A DNA stretch of 64,000 nt from Massilia sp. ZL223 (GCF_018119395.1 NZ_JAGPWD010000023.1:1-64000), one strand, 5' to 3'; shown: positions 18,804-28,590, counted from the first letter of the stretch. Program-made: numbers and translations. Notes: a model not told the origin generated them from the sequence alone.

Positions 18804-20102
18804 ATGACCACAGAACACGCCAGTTCCAAGAACGACATCCTGTTTGCCCGCGCCCAGCAATCCACGCCCGGCGGCGTCAATTCTCCGGTGCGCGCCTTCC
18901 GCTCGGTGGGCGGCACGCCGCGCTTCATCACCCGCGCCGAAGGCCCGTACTTCTGGGACGCGGACGGCAAGCGCTACATCGACTACATCGGCTCCTGGGG
19001 CCCGGCCATCGTCGGCCACGCCCACCCGCAGGTGGTGAAGGCGGTGCAGGATGCGGCGGCCAATGGCCTGTCCTTCGGCGCCCCGACCGAGGGCGAGATC
19101 GAGATCGCCGAGGAGCTGTGCCGCCTGGTGCCTTCGCTGGAGCAGGTGCGCCTGGTCTCGTCGGGCACCGAGGCGACCATGAGCGCCCTGCGCCTGGCGC
19201 GCGGCGCCACCGGCCGCGACAAGATCGTCAAGTTCGAAGGCTGCTACCACGGCCACGCCGACTCGCTGCTGGTGAAGGCCGGCAGCGGCCTGCTCACCTT
19301 CGGCAACCCGACCTCGGCCGGCGTGCCGGAAGACTTCGTCAAGCACACCCTGGTCCTGGACTACAACAACGTCCCGCAGCTGGAAGACGCCTTCGCCTCG
19401 ATGGGCGACACCATCGCCTGCGTGATCGTGGAGCCGGTGGCCGGCAACATGAACCTGATCCGCGCCACGCCGGAATTCCTGACCCGCATGCGCGAGCTGT
19501 GCACCGAACATGGCGCAGTGCTGATCTTCGACGAAGTGATGTGCGGCTTCCGCGTGGGCCTGGGCGGCGCCCAGGAGATGTACGGCATCAGCCCGGACCT
19601 GACCGCGCTGGGCAAGGTGATCGGCGGCGGCATGCCGGTCGCGGCCTTCGGCGGCCGTTCGGAACTGATGCAGAAGATGGCGCCGATCGGTCCCGTGTAC
19701 CAGGCCGGCACCCTGTCGGGCAACCCGGTCGCGGTGGCGGCCGGCATGACTACCCTGAAGCTGGTGCAGGAGCCGGGCTTCTACGACCGCTTGAGCGCGC
19801 AGACCGCCAAGCTGGTGGAAGGCCTGGCCGAAGCGGCCAAGGAAGCAGGCGTGACCTTCTGCGCCGACTCGGTGGGCGGCATGTTCGGCATGTATTTCTC
19901 GGCCACCGTGCCGTCGACCTATGCGCAGATGATGGCGGGCGACAAGGAGCGCTTCAACCGCTTCTTCCACGGCATGCTGGACGAAGGCGTGTACTTCGCG
20001 CCGGCCATGTTCGAAGCGGGCTTCGTGTCGGCGCAGCATGATGACGGCGTGATCGCCGAGACGGTGGAAGCGGCGCGCCGGGTGTTCAAGCGCATCGCGT
20101 AA
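18804..20102 (+). CDS. hemL: glutamate-1-semialdehyde 2,1-aminomutase
   Basis: PLP enzyme converting glutamate-1-semialdehyde into 5-aminolevulinate, the C5 route to haem. The 432-residue protein carries all aminomutase hallmarks: [15 protein letters not shown] near the start, [15 protein letters not shown], the EGCYHGHAD segment, [12 protein letters not shown] and the PLP Lys in [22 protein letters not shown] at 18804 was preferred to an in-frame TTG at 18792. A strong terminator (20113-20159) follows the stop codon. Confidence 0.97.
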   Translation: MTTEHASSKNDILFARAQQSTPGGVNSPVRAFRSVGGTPRFITRAEGPYFWDADGKRYIDYIGSWGPAIVGHAHPQVVKAVQDAAANGLSFGAPTEGEIEIAEELCRLVPSLEQVRLVSSGTEATMSALRLARGATGRDKIVKFEGCYHGHADSLLVKAGSGLLTFGNPTSAGVPEDFVKHTLVLDYNNVPQLEDAFASMGDTIACVIVEPVAGNMNLIRATPEFLTRMRELCTEHGAVLIFDEVMCGFRVGLGGAQEMYGISPDLTALGKVIGGGMPVAAFGGRSELMQKMAPIGPVYQAGTLSGNPVAVAAGMTTLKLVQEPGFYDRLSAQTAKLVEGLAEAAKEAGVTFCADSVGGMFGMYFSATVPSTYAQMMAGDKERFNRFFHGMLDEGVYFAPAMFEAGFVSAQHDDGVIAETVEAARRVFKRIA

Positions 20103-20112
20103 TCGCATCCAC

Positions 20113-20159
20113 AAAATAAAACGGCCGGTGAAATTTTCTTTCACCGGCCGTTTTATTTT
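20113..20159. terminator. bidirectional Rho-independent terminator between hemL and corA
   Basis: A 21-base perfect inverted repeat: left arm 20113-20133, loop TTTTC, right arm 20139-20159. The stem core is ACGGCCGGTGAAA and each end carries an A/T tract (AAAATAAA / TTTTATTTT), so it can terminate transcription from both the convergent hemL and corA genes. Confidence 0.95.
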
Positions 20160-20165
20160 GGAATT

Positions 20166-21131
20166 TTATTTCAGCCAGCCACGCCGGCGGAAGTACCACA
20201 GCGGTGCGATCGCGCTGGTCACCATCAGCGCCAGGGCGAAGGGATAGCCGAGACGCCAGTTCAGCTCCGGCATCATGGTGAAGTTCATGCCGTACAGGCT
20301 GGCGATCAGGGTCGGCGGCAGGAAGGCGACCGAGGCCACCGAGAAGATCTTGATGATCTTGTTCTGGTTGATGTTGATGAAACCGACGGTGGCGTCCATC
20401 AGGAAGTTCACCTTATCGAACAGGAAAGACGTGTGGCCGTCCAGCGATTCGATGTCGCGCAGGATCTGGCGCGCCTCTTCGAACTGGTCCGCGTTCAGCA
20501 GGCGGCCGCGCATCAGGAAGCTGACCGCGCGGCGCGTGTCCATCATGTTGCGGCGGATGCGGCCGTTCAAGTCTTCCTCGTGCGCGATGGCGTTCAGCGC
20601 GGCGGCCGCGTCCTGGTCGGTGAATTCCTTCTGCAGCACGCGGGTCGAGACCTCTTCCAGGCTCTCGTAGATGCCCTCCAGCGCGTCCGCCGAGTACTCG
20701 GCGTCGGTCGCGTACAGGTCGAGCAGCACGTCCATGTAGTCTTCGATCGAGCCCGGGCGCGAACGCGCGCGCATGCGCACCAGCCGGAAGACCGGCAGGT
20801 CGTCGCTATGCACGGAGAACAGCTTTTTACCGGACAGGATGAACGCGACCGTCACGACCCGCGAAGGGCCGTCCTCTTCTTCGAGCAGGAAGTCGGTGCG
20901 CAGGTGCAGGTCGCCGTTCTCGGCTTCGTAGTAACGCGCCGAGGCCTCGATGTCCTGCACTTCGTCCTCGTCCGGCAAGGTCACGCCATAGGCGGTCTTG
21001 ACCCAGATGCGCTCTTCCTCGGTCGGATCGGTCAGGTCGACCCAGACGGGCGCGACATTCTCGAGATCCTCGCGCGAAGCGATGGTTACCTGGTTCAGTC
21101 GGCCATTTTGTAGGACAAATACGTTGATCAT
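20166..21131 (-). CDS. corA: CorA-family Mg2+/Co2+ transporter
   Basis: 321-residue inner-membrane divalent-cation channel. The long acidic cytoplasmic domain (residues 1-255) includes the DEDEVQDIEASARYYE region. Two C-terminal membrane helices follow (FLPPTLIASLYGMNF and YPFALALMVTSAIAPLWYF), joined by the short loop after the invariant GMN selectivity motif (SLYGMNFTMMPEL). It ends with the usual basic tail (RRRGWLK). Single gene, convergent with hemL. Confidence 0.96.
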   Translation of the reverse strand: MINVFVLQNGRLNQVTIASREDLENVAPVWVDLTDPTEEERIWVKTAYGVTLPDEDEVQDIEASARYYEAENGDLHLRTDFLLEEEDGPSRVVTVAFILSGKKLFSVHSDDLPVFRLVRMRARSRPGSIEDYMDVLLDLYATDAEYSADALEGIYESLEEVSTRVLQKEFTDQDAAAALNAIAHEEDLNGRIRRNMMDTRRAVSFLMRGRLLNADQFEEARQILRDIESLDGHTSFLFDKVNFLMDATVGFININQNKIIKIFSVASVAFLPPTLIASLYGMNFTMMPELNWRLGYPFALALMVTSAIAPLWYFRRRGWLK

Positions 21132-21238
21132 GCGCTTTTTCTCGGCCGGGTTCGAAAACTAGCGCAAGTGTAACCGAGAGGCTGCAAACGCGGCCACCCC
21201 GTAACGACAATTTCCGAGAGAAAATCGCTCAGCCGGCC

Positions 21239-21949
21239 TTAAGGCAGGTCGGCGAAGCGCATCTGGCGCTGGATCGCGTTCGTACGGCGCACCAGGTAAT
21301 TGGTGCTGCGATGCTTGTCGTAGTAGCGCGGGTTCGGCAGCATCACGGCCAGGCGGGCGGCCTGGGCGGACGTCAGGTTGGCCGCCGAGGTCTTGAAATA
21401 GTGGCGCGCCGCCGCCTCGGCGCCGAACACGCCGCGGCCGTACTCGACCACGTTCAGGTAGACCTCGAGGATGCGCTTCTTGCTCATCACGGTCTCGAGC
21501 ATGAAGGTGATCACCATTTCCTGGGCCTTGCGCAGGTAGCTGCGCGAACCGGACAGGAACAAGTTCTTGGCCAGCTGCTGGGTGATGGTCGAGCCGCCGC
21601 CCACCACCTTGCTGCGCCGGTTGTTGCGCTCGTAGGCGCGTTCGATCGCTTCCCAGTCCACGCCGCCGTGGTCGCTGAAGTTGGCGTCCTCAGAAGCGAC
21701 CACCGCGCGCTTCAAATTGTTCGAGATGCGCTCGTAGGGCACCCATTGGTGCTTGAGTTTGGCGTTCGGGTTCTTTTCCTGCAGTTCCGACAGCTGCTGG
21801 CGCATGAAGCTGGTCGAGGACGGATTGAACATCGCGTACCAGCACACCATGGCGAAGAAATACAGCTGGATTAACAGCACCAGCAGGATCGGGCCCAGGA
21901 AGATCCATTTGACCCAGCGGCGGGAGCCCGCCTTGCGCGCTTTGCTCAT
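21239..21949 (-). CDS. mtgA: monofunctional biosynthetic peptidoglycan transglycosylase
   Basis: 236-residue inner-membrane glycosyltransferase (GT51) that polymerises lipid II into glycan strands. One N-terminal membrane helix (WIFLGPILLVLLIQLYFFAMV) anchors the periplasmic domain. GT51 motifs are present: VVASEDANFSDHGGVDW with the catalytic Glu, GGSTITQQLAKNLFLSG, KAQEMVITFMLE and KKRILEVYLNVVEYGRGVFG with the second Glu. ATG at 21949 (MSKARKAG) is used because the frame upstream is the shadow of aroE. It lies 8 bases after the aroE stop, in one operon with tonB-like and aroE. Confidence 0.95.
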   Translation of the reverse strand: MSKARKAGSRRWVKWIFLGPILLVLLIQLYFFAMVCWYAMFNPSSTSFMRQQLSELQEKNPNAKLKHQWVPYERISNNLKRAVVASEDANFSDHGGVDWEAIERAYERNNRRSKVVGGGSTITQQLAKNLFLSGSRSYLRKAQEMVITFMLETVMSKKRILEVYLNVVEYGRGVFGAEAAARHYFKTSAANLTSAQAARLAVMLPNPRYYDKHRSTNYLVRRTNAIQRQMRFADLP

Positions 21950-21957
21950 CGTTATTC

Positions 21958-22779
21958 TTATTGACGCATCGATTTCAGGAGGTCCGCCGTATCGGGCCGC
22001 ACGCCGCGCCAGATGGCGAAGGCCTCGGCGGCCTGCTCCACCAGCATGCCCAGGCCGTCGCGCACCCGCGCGCCGTGGCCGGCGGCGAATTCCATGAATA
22101 CGGTCGGTTTGTTTCCGTACATCATATCCAATGCCAAGGTGTCTTGGCAAAACACGGACGGCGGGATCGGCGGCACATCCGCGGAGAGGCTGGCCGAGGT
22201 GGCGTTGATCACCACGTCGAACACGCCCTCGACCTCGGCGAAGCCGCGCACCGCGATCCGCTCCGCGTAATCGGGAAAATCCCGCGCCAGCGCTTCGGCC
22301 GTGGCCAGGGTGCGGTTCGCGATCACCAGTTCGCGCGGCTGTTCCAGCAGCAGCGGCAGCATGGCGCCGCGCGCCGCGCCGCCCGCGCCCAGCATCAGGA
22401 TGCGCTTGCCCGCGAGCGGCACGCCGGCATTGCGGACGATGTCGGCCACCAGGCCGGGGCCGTCGGTGTTGTCGCCGATGATCTCCCCATCATCGAACAC
22501 GAGGGTGTTGACGGCGCCGGCCGCGCGGGCGCGATCAAGCAGGCGGGTGGCCAGCTGGAAGGCTTCCAGCTTGAAGGGGACGGTGACGTTGGCGCCGCGA
22601 TAACCCTCGGCGATCAGGCGGCGCACGGTGGCTTCGAAACCGTCGAGCGGCGCCAGGCAGCGTTCGTAGCTGATGTTCTGGTGCGTGGCCACCGCATAGG
22701 CGGCGTGAATCTGGGGCGATTTGCTGTGGGCGATCGGGTTGCCGATCACGCAATACTTGTCGGTCAATGTGTCGCTCAC
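21958..22779 (-). CDS. aroE: shikimate 5-dehydrogenase
   Basis: 273-residue NADP-dependent reductase converting 3-dehydroshikimate to shikimate. Substrate-side motifs are GNPIAHSKSPQIHAAYA and NVTVPFKLEAF (catalytic Lys); the nucleotide fold is LMLGAGGAARGAMLPLL and ANRTLATAEALA. Start is a GTG at 22779 whose bases overlap the stop of the upstream TonB-like gene (GTGA), indicating translational coupling. aroQ of the same pathway is 7 kb away. Confidence 0.96.
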   Translation of the reverse strand: MSDTLTDKYCVIGNPIAHSKSPQIHAAYAVATHQNISYERCLAPLDGFEATVRRLIAEGYRGANVTVPFKLEAFQLATRLLDRARAAGAVNTLVFDDGEIIGDNTDGPGLVADIVRNAGVPLAGKRILMLGAGGAARGAMLPLLLEQPRELVIANRTLATAEALARDFPDYAERIAVRGFAEVEGVFDVVINATSASLSADVPPIPPSVFCQDTLALDMMYGNKPTVFMEFAAGHGARVRDGLGMLVEQAAEAFAIWRGVRPDTADLLKSMRQ

Positions 22780-23660
22780 TCAGCGCCTCCGCGCAGTTCT
22801 GCCTGCATCTTGTCCTCGCGGGTGAAGCGGAAGCGGGTAACCACTTCCCACAGATCGTCCTTGCCGCGCGAGCGCATGTTGGCCGGGAAGGCGCCGAAGG
22901 GCGCGGCGCGGCGCACGATGTCCAGCGCCGCCTTGTCCAGCGCCGCGTTGCCGGAGCTGCGCTCCACGCGCGGGCCGCCGTCCTTCATATAGATGGTCCC
23001 GTCCTGGAAGATCGGGATGTAGACCACCAGCTCGCCGTACAGCTTGCGCCCGTTCTGCTGCGGGAAGCTGAGCGTGCCCATTTCCTCGATGCGCTTCTGC
23101 ATCGCCTTGTAATAGAGGGCGTAGCCGACCTGGCGCGTGCTCGGCGTGATCTGGGTGCGCTTGGGGCGGCGGTTTTCTTCCTCGATGCGCTCGAAGATCT
23201 CGGCGGCGGCGCGCGAGATCGCCTTGCTCGTTTCGAGGTTGTCGGCGCCGGTGCGCTGCGGATCGGGCTTGTCCTTTTCCGTGACCGGGGGCGCGGTGAA
23301 CTGCGAACGGCGCACGCGGGTGAGCACGTCCTGCTGTTGCTGTTCCAGTTCCGCGATGCGGCGCTGCAGGGCCTTGATGCTGTCGCCGTCCTCCACCTTG
23401 CGCAGGTCGGGCAGCGGCGACTTGGCGCGGCCTGCTTCGGCGTTGCCGCCGCCGTCCAGGTTGGCCTGGGCCAGGGCGTCGGCCTTGCTCGGGGCCTTGG
23501 CGTGCTTGGCGTTGACCAGCACCACTTCCAGCCCCGGGTCGGCCGGCTGCTGGCGGAAGGCTTCCGGCGCGGCGAAGCGCACGGCCAGCAATCCTGCGTG
23601 GGCCGCGACGGAGACGGCCAGGGCGATCATCAGGGGACGGTTTTGTTGGAAAGACTTCAC
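22776..23660 (-). CDS. TonB-family energy transducer
   Basis: 294-residue periplasm-spanning protein. One N-terminal membrane helix (PLMIALAVSVAAHAGLLAVRF) with the SxxxH-like pattern of TonB, a central coiled-coil/charged linker (IKALQRRIAELEQQQQDVLTRV) and a C-terminal TonB_C domain (LYGELVVYIPIFQDGTIYMKDGGPRVERSS and NAALDKAALDIVRRAAPFG). It could energise receptors such as the TonB-dependent receptor at 0.1-2.4 kb, but no exbBD pair is visible here. It overlaps aroE by four bases. Confidence 0.88.
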   Translation of the reverse strand: MKSFQQNRPLMIALAVSVAAHAGLLAVRFAAPEAFRQQPADPGLEVVLVNAKHAKAPSKADALAQANLDGGGNAEAGRAKSPLPDLRKVEDGDSIKALQRRIAELEQQQQDVLTRVRRSQFTAPPVTEKDKPDPQRTGADNLETSKAISRAAAEIFERIEEENRRPKRTQITPSTRQVGYALYYKAMQKRIEEMGTLSFPQQNGRKLYGELVVYIPIFQDGTIYMKDGGPRVERSSGNAALDKAALDIVRRAAPFGAFPANMRSRGKDDLWEVVTRFRFTREDKMQAELRGGAE

Positions 23661-23807
23661 GCGCTGCGGGGGGCCGCTGGGGCTGTTGAATCAGGGAATT
23701 CAAACATTCTACCGCGCCAGATGGGTCAGCGGGTGGGTGAAGCGTGGGTGCAACAGTTGGGTTTCTGCAGCTGTTTGCTATTTGATAAGAGCGCGGCTTC
23801 GGTGGGG

Positions 23808-23896
23808 AGCTTAGGTTCCGGCCTTCGCCGGAACGACGGATCGAGCGCGCTCGGCAAGCATATGCACGTCGTCCCGGCGAAGGCCGGGAGCCAAGT
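23808..23896. repeat. inverted pair of REP-like palindromes
   Basis: Copies at 23808-23839 (forward) and 23867-23896 (reverse), 27 bases apart, with the same CCGGCCTTCGCCGG core as the other sites. They fill the 281-base gap upstream of the TonB-like gene and downstream of the RNase gene, both on the minus strand. No other feature was seen in that gap except a short GGGAATCTAT direct repeat near 23920-23940. Confidence 0.85.
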
Positions 23897-23941
23897 CAAG
23901 CTCTCCCATTCCCGCGCAGCGGGAATCTATTCGGGAATCTA

Positions 23942-25969
23942 TTAAGCGGTGGTGGTCGGATCAGGACTGACCGCCGCCACCACACCTTCCGCCTCGACGA
24001 CTTCGGCCACCGCCGCCTCGCCCGTATCCTCTTCTTCCTCGAGCACCAGCTCCGCATCCGCCGCCGGCGCAGCCGCCACCTCGAGCAGGCGCGCTTCGAG
24101 CGTCAGGTCGACTTCATCCCAGCGCACGATATCGAGCCGCACCTGCGCCCCGCGCGCCACCTGCGGCATGCCCGGCAGGCGCACCACCAGCGGAATCTCG
24201 ACCAGGCGCACGATCTCGTCCTTCAGCACCACGGCGTCCACATGCTTGGCCTGTTCCTGCCCCAGCCAGCGCAGGCACCAGTAGCGCTCCATGTTCTGCT
24301 GGAAGTCGTTGTACGCCGAATACGCCGCGTCAAACGCCGACACGATCGAGAACAAGGTCGCATCCCGGTGCTTGAACGGCGCCACCAGCGGCGCGCTCAC
24401 GCCATGCTCGGCGCAAGCCAGGATCTGCCACTGGTTCACCAGGTCGGTATAGCGGCGCAGCGGCGAGGTGCTCCATGCGTACTGGTCCACGCCCAGGCCC
24501 TGGTGCGGGGCCGCGTGGGTCACCATGCGCACCTGCATCTTGGACGCCCAGCCGCCCGCACCCGGGGTCTGCGAGCGGTAGATGCCCGGCACGCCCGAGT
24601 CGTGCAGCAGCTTGCCCCAGGTGCTGTTGGCGAAGATCATCAGCTCGGCCACGATCTTGTCCAGCGGCGCGCCGCGCTTGCGGCGCACGATGCTGACCAC
24701 GTCGTCTTCCACGTAGAAGTTGAAGTCCACGCGGTTGGCCTGCTCCGGCTTGAGGCCGAAGGCCTCGCGCTTCTTCATGCGGCCCGCCTCCAGCTGCAGG
24801 GCCCACTGCCACAGGAAACCCAGTTCCTCCTTGTGTGGGTACTCCCCTTCCCCGTTGGACAGGGTCTCTTCGTTGACCACCGCATCCAGGTCGTTGTGGC
24901 GCAGGTTGCTCTTGATCGGCACGCGCTCGGCGCGGGTCACGGTCGAGACCACGGTCCAGTCCTGGGGGTTGAGCACCGCGTACAGCGACAGCGCCGGGCA
25001 CTCGTTCCCTTCGGCCAGGGTGAAGGCGTCCACCACCTCGTCCGGCAGCATGGTGATCTTATCGCCCGGCATATACACGGTCGACATGCGGCCGCGCGCG
25101 ATCTTGTCGATGGCGTCGTCCGGACGGATGCCCAGGCCCGGCGCGGCGATGTGGATACCCACGCGCACCGTGCCGTCGTCCAGCCTCACCACCGAGAAGG
25201 CGTCGTCGATCTCGGTCGTGGTCACGTCGTCGATCGAGAAGGCGGCCACCTCGGCCAGCGGCAGGTCGCCCGGAGCCTTCGGCACGTCGACGGCCGGGAA
25301 GCCGGCGCCGCGCGGGAAGTGCTCGAACAGGAAGCGCGCCATGTGCAGATCCTTCGGCGAGGCCAGGCCGCCATTGCCCAGCATGAGGCGCTGGGCGGTG
25401 GTCTGCAGCTCGTCGGCGGCCGCTTCCAGGGCCTTGTATTCGATGGTGTTCTTGTCCGGCTTGAACAGCAGCTGGTGCACCAGGGCCTGCATGGCCTGCG
25501 GCAGCTTGCCGGCCTTGAGTTCCTCGACGTATGCGGCCTGGATGAGCGCTTGCTGCTTCTTCTTCTCGATGCCGGCCAGCGCCGCCTTCAGCGATTGCTC
25601 CGGCGCGGCCTTGTAGCGCCCGCGGCCCTTCTTATAGAAGTAGATGGGCGCGTTGTGCAGGGCCAGCACCAGGCCGGCGGCTTCCGGCGGCAGCGGCGCA
25701 TGGCCGAAATACTCGGCGCCCAGCTCGGCGAAGCCGAACTCCTCCTGGCCCGCCACTTCCCACAGGAAGTCGAGATCGACCTCGGCGGCGATGCCCTTGG
25801 CCGCGTCCATCAGGGCTTCCGGCTCGTGCTTGTCGAACTGGAGCAGCACATCCTTGGCCTTGACCTTGGTGCGCTTCCCGCTCGGCAGCTCGACCTGGTA
25901 GGCCTCGCCCGCGGTCGACAAAACGGTGCCGGCCTTGAAATCGCCCGACTCTTCGAAGAATAGATTCAT
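23942..25969 (-). CDS. RNB-domain exoribonuclease (RNase II family)
   Basis: 675-residue 3'-5' hydrolytic exoribonuclease, cytoplasmic. The N-terminal 220 residues are a family-specific OB-like region; the RNB catalytic domain runs from about 235 to 530 and contains FSIDDVTTTEIDDAFSV with the metal-binding Asp cluster, VGIHIAAPGLGIRPDDAIDKIA and ARGRMSTVYMPGDKITMLP. The C-terminal 80 residues are acidic and Ala/Glu-rich instead of a plain S1 domain. It resembles the Burkholderiales RNB group, shorter than RNase R (about 800) and lacking its basic tail. It is the last gene of the mpl-yqiA-ubiC-RNB run. Confidence 0.9.
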   Translation of the reverse strand: MNLFFEESGDFKAGTVLSTAGEAYQVELPSGKRTKVKAKDVLLQFDKHEPEALMDAAKGIAAEVDLDFLWEVAGQEEFGFAELGAEYFGHAPLPPEAAGLVLALHNAPIYFYKKGRGRYKAAPEQSLKAALAGIEKKKQQALIQAAYVEELKAGKLPQAMQALVHQLLFKPDKNTIEYKALEAAADELQTTAQRLMLGNGGLASPKDLHMARFLFEHFPRGAGFPAVDVPKAPGDLPLAEVAAFSIDDVTTTEIDDAFSVVRLDDGTVRVGIHIAAPGLGIRPDDAIDKIARGRMSTVYMPGDKITMLPDEVVDAFTLAEGNECPALSLYAVLNPQDWTVVSTVTRAERVPIKSNLRHNDLDAVVNEETLSNGEGEYPHKEELGFLWQWALQLEAGRMKKREAFGLKPEQANRVDFNFYVEDDVVSIVRRKRGAPLDKIVAELMIFANSTWGKLLHDSGVPGIYRSQTPGAGGWASKMQVRMVTHAAPHQGLGVDQYAWSTSPLRRYTDLVNQWQILACAEHGVSAPLVAPFKHRDATLFSIVSAFDAAYSAYNDFQQNMERYWCLRWLGQEQAKHVDAVVLKDEIVRLVEIPLVVRLPGMPQVARGAQVRLDIVRWDEVDLTLEARLLEVAAAPAADAELVLEEEEDTGEAAVAEVVEAEGVVAAVSPDPTTTA

Positions 25970-25970
25970 G

Positions 25971-26552
25971 TTATTTCGTGTTCTTTAATGGTGCGGACGC
26001 CACCAGCTCCAGCACCTCCGGCAAGAATACCTCGGTGACCAGCAGCAGTCCTTGACGGCGGCGATAGACGCAGCGCCGCGCATAGTAAACAGTCTCTTTC
26101 AGGCCGCCGGCCGCGGCGCGCACGCGCTCGACCAGCGGATGGCCCGCGCGCAGGCGCGCGAACTCCAGTTGCCCCCGCTCGACCTTGGGGTCGTAGAACA
26201 GGGTCGTTCCCAGCGAGCGCTCGCCCAGCGCCGAAAACAGCGGCCAGTCGCTCGCGCTGCAGTGGCGCGGCACGACGGTGTGGCCGAAGACCACCGGCCG
26301 GCCGTCGCATTCGAGCAGCACTTCGCGCTCCCACACCTTCTCCGGGCGCGGCAGGCCGATGGCGCGCGCCTCGTCGGGCAGGCAGAGGGCGCTGTTCTGG
26401 TGCAGGCGGTGCACCCGGAAACGCTCGCTGTGCGCGATCAGGCGCGCGGTCAGCGAGCCTTTGGTGGTCAGCCAATCTTCCATCCGGCTTGGCGCGCGCA
26501 CGGCGAGGACGTGCGGCTGCCAGGCCGCAAGGCGCAAAGAACCGCCCCTCAC
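25971..26552 (-). CDS. ubiC: chorismate pyruvate-lyase
   Basis: 193-residue enzyme giving 4-hydroxybenzoate and pyruvate from chorismate, the first committed step to ubiquinone. Family signs: LTTKGSLTARLIAHSERFRVHRLHQ, WEREVLLECDGRPVVFGHTVVP with the active-site Arg/Glu surroundings, LGTTLFYDP and YARRCVYRRRQGLLLVTEVFLPEVL. Start is GTG at 26552, overlapping the yqiA stop (GTGA). Only one base separates its stop from the downstream RNB gene start. Confidence 0.93.
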   Translation of the reverse strand: MRGGSLRLAAWQPHVLAVRAPSRMEDWLTTKGSLTARLIAHSERFRVHRLHQNSALCLPDEARAIGLPRPEKVWEREVLLECDGRPVVFGHTVVPRHCSASDWPLFSALGERSLGTTLFYDPKVERGQLEFARLRAGHPLVERVRAAAGGLKETVYYARRCVYRRRQGLLLVTEVFLPEVLELVASAPLKNTK

Positions 26553-27142
26553 TGCACCGCGCCCGCTGACATCAATTGCGGATTACAGAATGCCAGTACC
26601 TCGTCCACATACTCCGGGAATTCCGGGATCGCATGGTCGCTGCCCTGGATCACATGCTGGCGCGCGCCCGCATAGTGGGCCACCATGTCGCGGTAGTCGA
26701 GCACTTCGTCGCCGGTCGCGGCCAGCAGGAAGTAGCGCTCGGGCTTCGTGATCTTTTCCACGCGCAGCCCGGCCAGCTCGCCGATGTATTCCTGCTTGAA
26801 CTCGAAGGGTTCATCCGAGTGCCAGGCAGTCGTGACGCCGACGTGCTTTTCCAGGTTCTTCAGGGGATTCACCGCCGGGTTGATCAAGACCGCCGGCACG
26901 TCCAGGCGTTCCGCCAGCCAGGTGGCATAAAAGCCGCCCAGCGAGGAACCGACGATGGACAGGTCGTGCGGCGCATGGCGTTCGGCCAGCAGCAGGGCGA
27001 GTTCCATCGCCTCCTTCGGCGAGGCCGGCAGTTGCGGGCAGATCAGCTCATGCGCCCGTCCCAGCTCTTCCAATCTCTTCTGCACCACGCGCGCCTTGAA
27101 GGAACGCGGCGAGGAACGGAATCCGTGCAAATACAAAATCAT
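26549..27142 (-). CDS. yqiA: YqiA/YcfP-family alpha/beta hydrolase
   Basis: 197-residue small esterase-like hydrolase of the UPF0227 (YqiA) group. It begins MILYLHGFRSSPRSFKA, has the nucleophile elbow VGSSLGGFYATWLAERL near residue 67, acidic residue in LLAATGDEVLDYRDM and catalytic His in IQGSDHAIPEF. E. coli YqiA has acyl-CoA/ester hydrolase activity in vitro; the cellular substrate is unclear. It overlaps mpl by four bases and ubiC by four. Confidence 0.9.
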   Translation of the reverse strand: MILYLHGFRSSPRSFKARVVQKRLEELGRAHELICPQLPASPKEAMELALLLAERHAPHDLSIVGSSLGGFYATWLAERLDVPAVLINPAVNPLKNLEKHVGVTTAWHSDEPFEFKQEYIGELAGLRVEKITKPERYFLLAATGDEVLDYRDMVAHYAGARQHVIQGSDHAIPEFPEYVDEVLAFCNPQLMSAGAVQ

Positions 27143-28524
27143 GGAGCCAGGGCGTCGAGCAGTTTCTGGTGCACGCCGCCGAAGCCGCCGTTGCTCATCA
27201 CGAGGATGTGGTCGCCCGGCTGGGCTGCCTGCACCACGGCCTGGACCAGGTAGTCGAGCTGGTCGAAGCTGTGGGCGATCGCGCCCAGCGGTTTCAGGGC
27301 GTCGGCCAGCGACCAGCCCAGCGCCTGCTGGCTGCCGAAGCCGAACACCAGGTCGGCGTCCTTCAGGCTGCCCGGCAGCGCATCCTTCATCGCGCCCAGC
27401 TTCATGGTGTTCGAGCGCGGCTCCAGCACGGCCAGGATGCGGCCGCTGGTGCCAATCTTCTGGCGCAGGCCGCCCACGGTGGTGGCGATCGCGGTCGGAT
27501 GGTGGGCGAAGTCGTCGTAGACGGTCACGTTGTTGACCACGCCGCGCACTTCCATGCGGCGCTTGACGCTCTGGAAGCGCGACAGCGAATCGATGGCCTG
27601 GGCGGCCGGCACGCCGACGTGGCGCGCGGCGGCGATCGCGGCCATGGCATTCGAACGGTTATGGTGGCCGGTCAGTTCCCAGTGCACGGTGCCCTGCATC
27701 TCGCCCGGTCCGCCGCCGCGGTTGAAGAGCACGTCGAAGCTGCTGCCGCCCGGGTGCTCGATCAGGCTCCAGTTCACGCCTTCGGCCGCGCCGAACGTTT
27801 CCTTCTCGCTCCAGCAGCCGCGCTTGAGCACGCGGGCCAGCGAGGCTTCGTCGCCGTTGACGACCAGGCGGCCGACGCCCGGCACGGTGCGCACCAGGTG
27901 GTGGAACTGGGTTTCGATGGCGCCAATGTCCGGGAAGATGTCGGCGTGGTCGTATTCGAGGTTGTTCAGCACCGCCGTCTTGGCGTGGTAGTGCACGAAC
28001 TTGCTGCGCTTGTCGAAGAAGGCGGTGTCGTACTCGTCCGCCTCGATCACGAAGAAGTCGCTAGGCTTGTCGCCGTGCAGGCGCGCCGAGATGCCGAAGT
28101 TCATCGGCACGCCGCCGATCAGGAAACCCGGCGCATAACCGGCGTCTTCCAGGATCCAGGCCAGCATCGAGGTGGTCGTGGTCTTGCCGTGCGTGCCGGC
28201 CACGGCCAGCACCCATTTATTACGCAGGATGTGCTCGCCGATCCATTGCGGGCCGGATACATATGGCAGGCCGCGGTTCAGGATCTCTTCGATCAGCGGA
28301 TTGCCACGGGTCATGACATTACCGATCACATACAGGTCGGGATTCAGCGAGACCTGTTCCGGGCCATAACCCTGGATCAATTCAATGCCCTGGGCTTCCA
28401 GTTGGGTGCTCATTGGCGGATAGACGTTGGCGTCGCAGCCCGTCACGCGGTGGCCGGCTTCCTTGGCCAGGACCGCCAGGCCGCCCATGAAAGTTCCGCA
28501 AATACCAAGAATATGAATGTGCAT
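27139..28524 (-). CDS. mpl: UDP-MurNAc:tripeptide ligase (peptidoglycan recycling)
   Basis: 461-residue Mur-ligase-family enzyme that joins recycled L-Ala-gamma-D-Glu-meso-DAP to UDP-MurNAc. Features: N-terminal Rossmann-like start MHIHILGICGTFMGGLAVLA, the ATP loop VAGTHGKTTTTSMLAWILEDAG, EADEYDTAFFDKRSKFVHY, and YDDFAHHPTAIATTVGGLR near 340, all specific for Mpl over MurC by the ICGTFMG opening. First gene of the operon mpl-yqiA-ubiC-RNB, divergent from the 28.6 kb gene. Confidence 0.96.
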   Translation of the reverse strand: MHIHILGICGTFMGGLAVLAKEAGHRVTGCDANVYPPMSTQLEAQGIELIQGYGPEQVSLNPDLYVIGNVMTRGNPLIEEILNRGLPYVSGPQWIGEHILRNKWVLAVAGTHGKTTTTSMLAWILEDAGYAPGFLIGGVPMNFGISARLHGDKPSDFFVIEADEYDTAFFDKRSKFVHYHAKTAVLNNLEYDHADIFPDIGAIETQFHHLVRTVPGVGRLVVNGDEASLARVLKRGCWSEKETFGAAEGVNWSLIEHPGGSSFDVLFNRGGGPGEMQGTVHWELTGHHNRSNAMAAIAAARHVGVPAAQAIDSLSRFQSVKRRMEVRGVVNNVTVYDDFAHHPTAIATTVGGLRQKIGTSGRILAVLEPRSNTMKLGAMKDALPGSLKDADLVFGFGSQQALGWSLADALKPLGAIAHSFDQLDYLVQAVVQAAQPGDHILVMSNGGFGGVHQKLLDALAP

Positions 28525-28590
28525 GGCAAGTAATGTCCGTTTGGCGAATACGCGATTCTACCCGAGCCGCCGTCATTTTCCGTTCAGAGT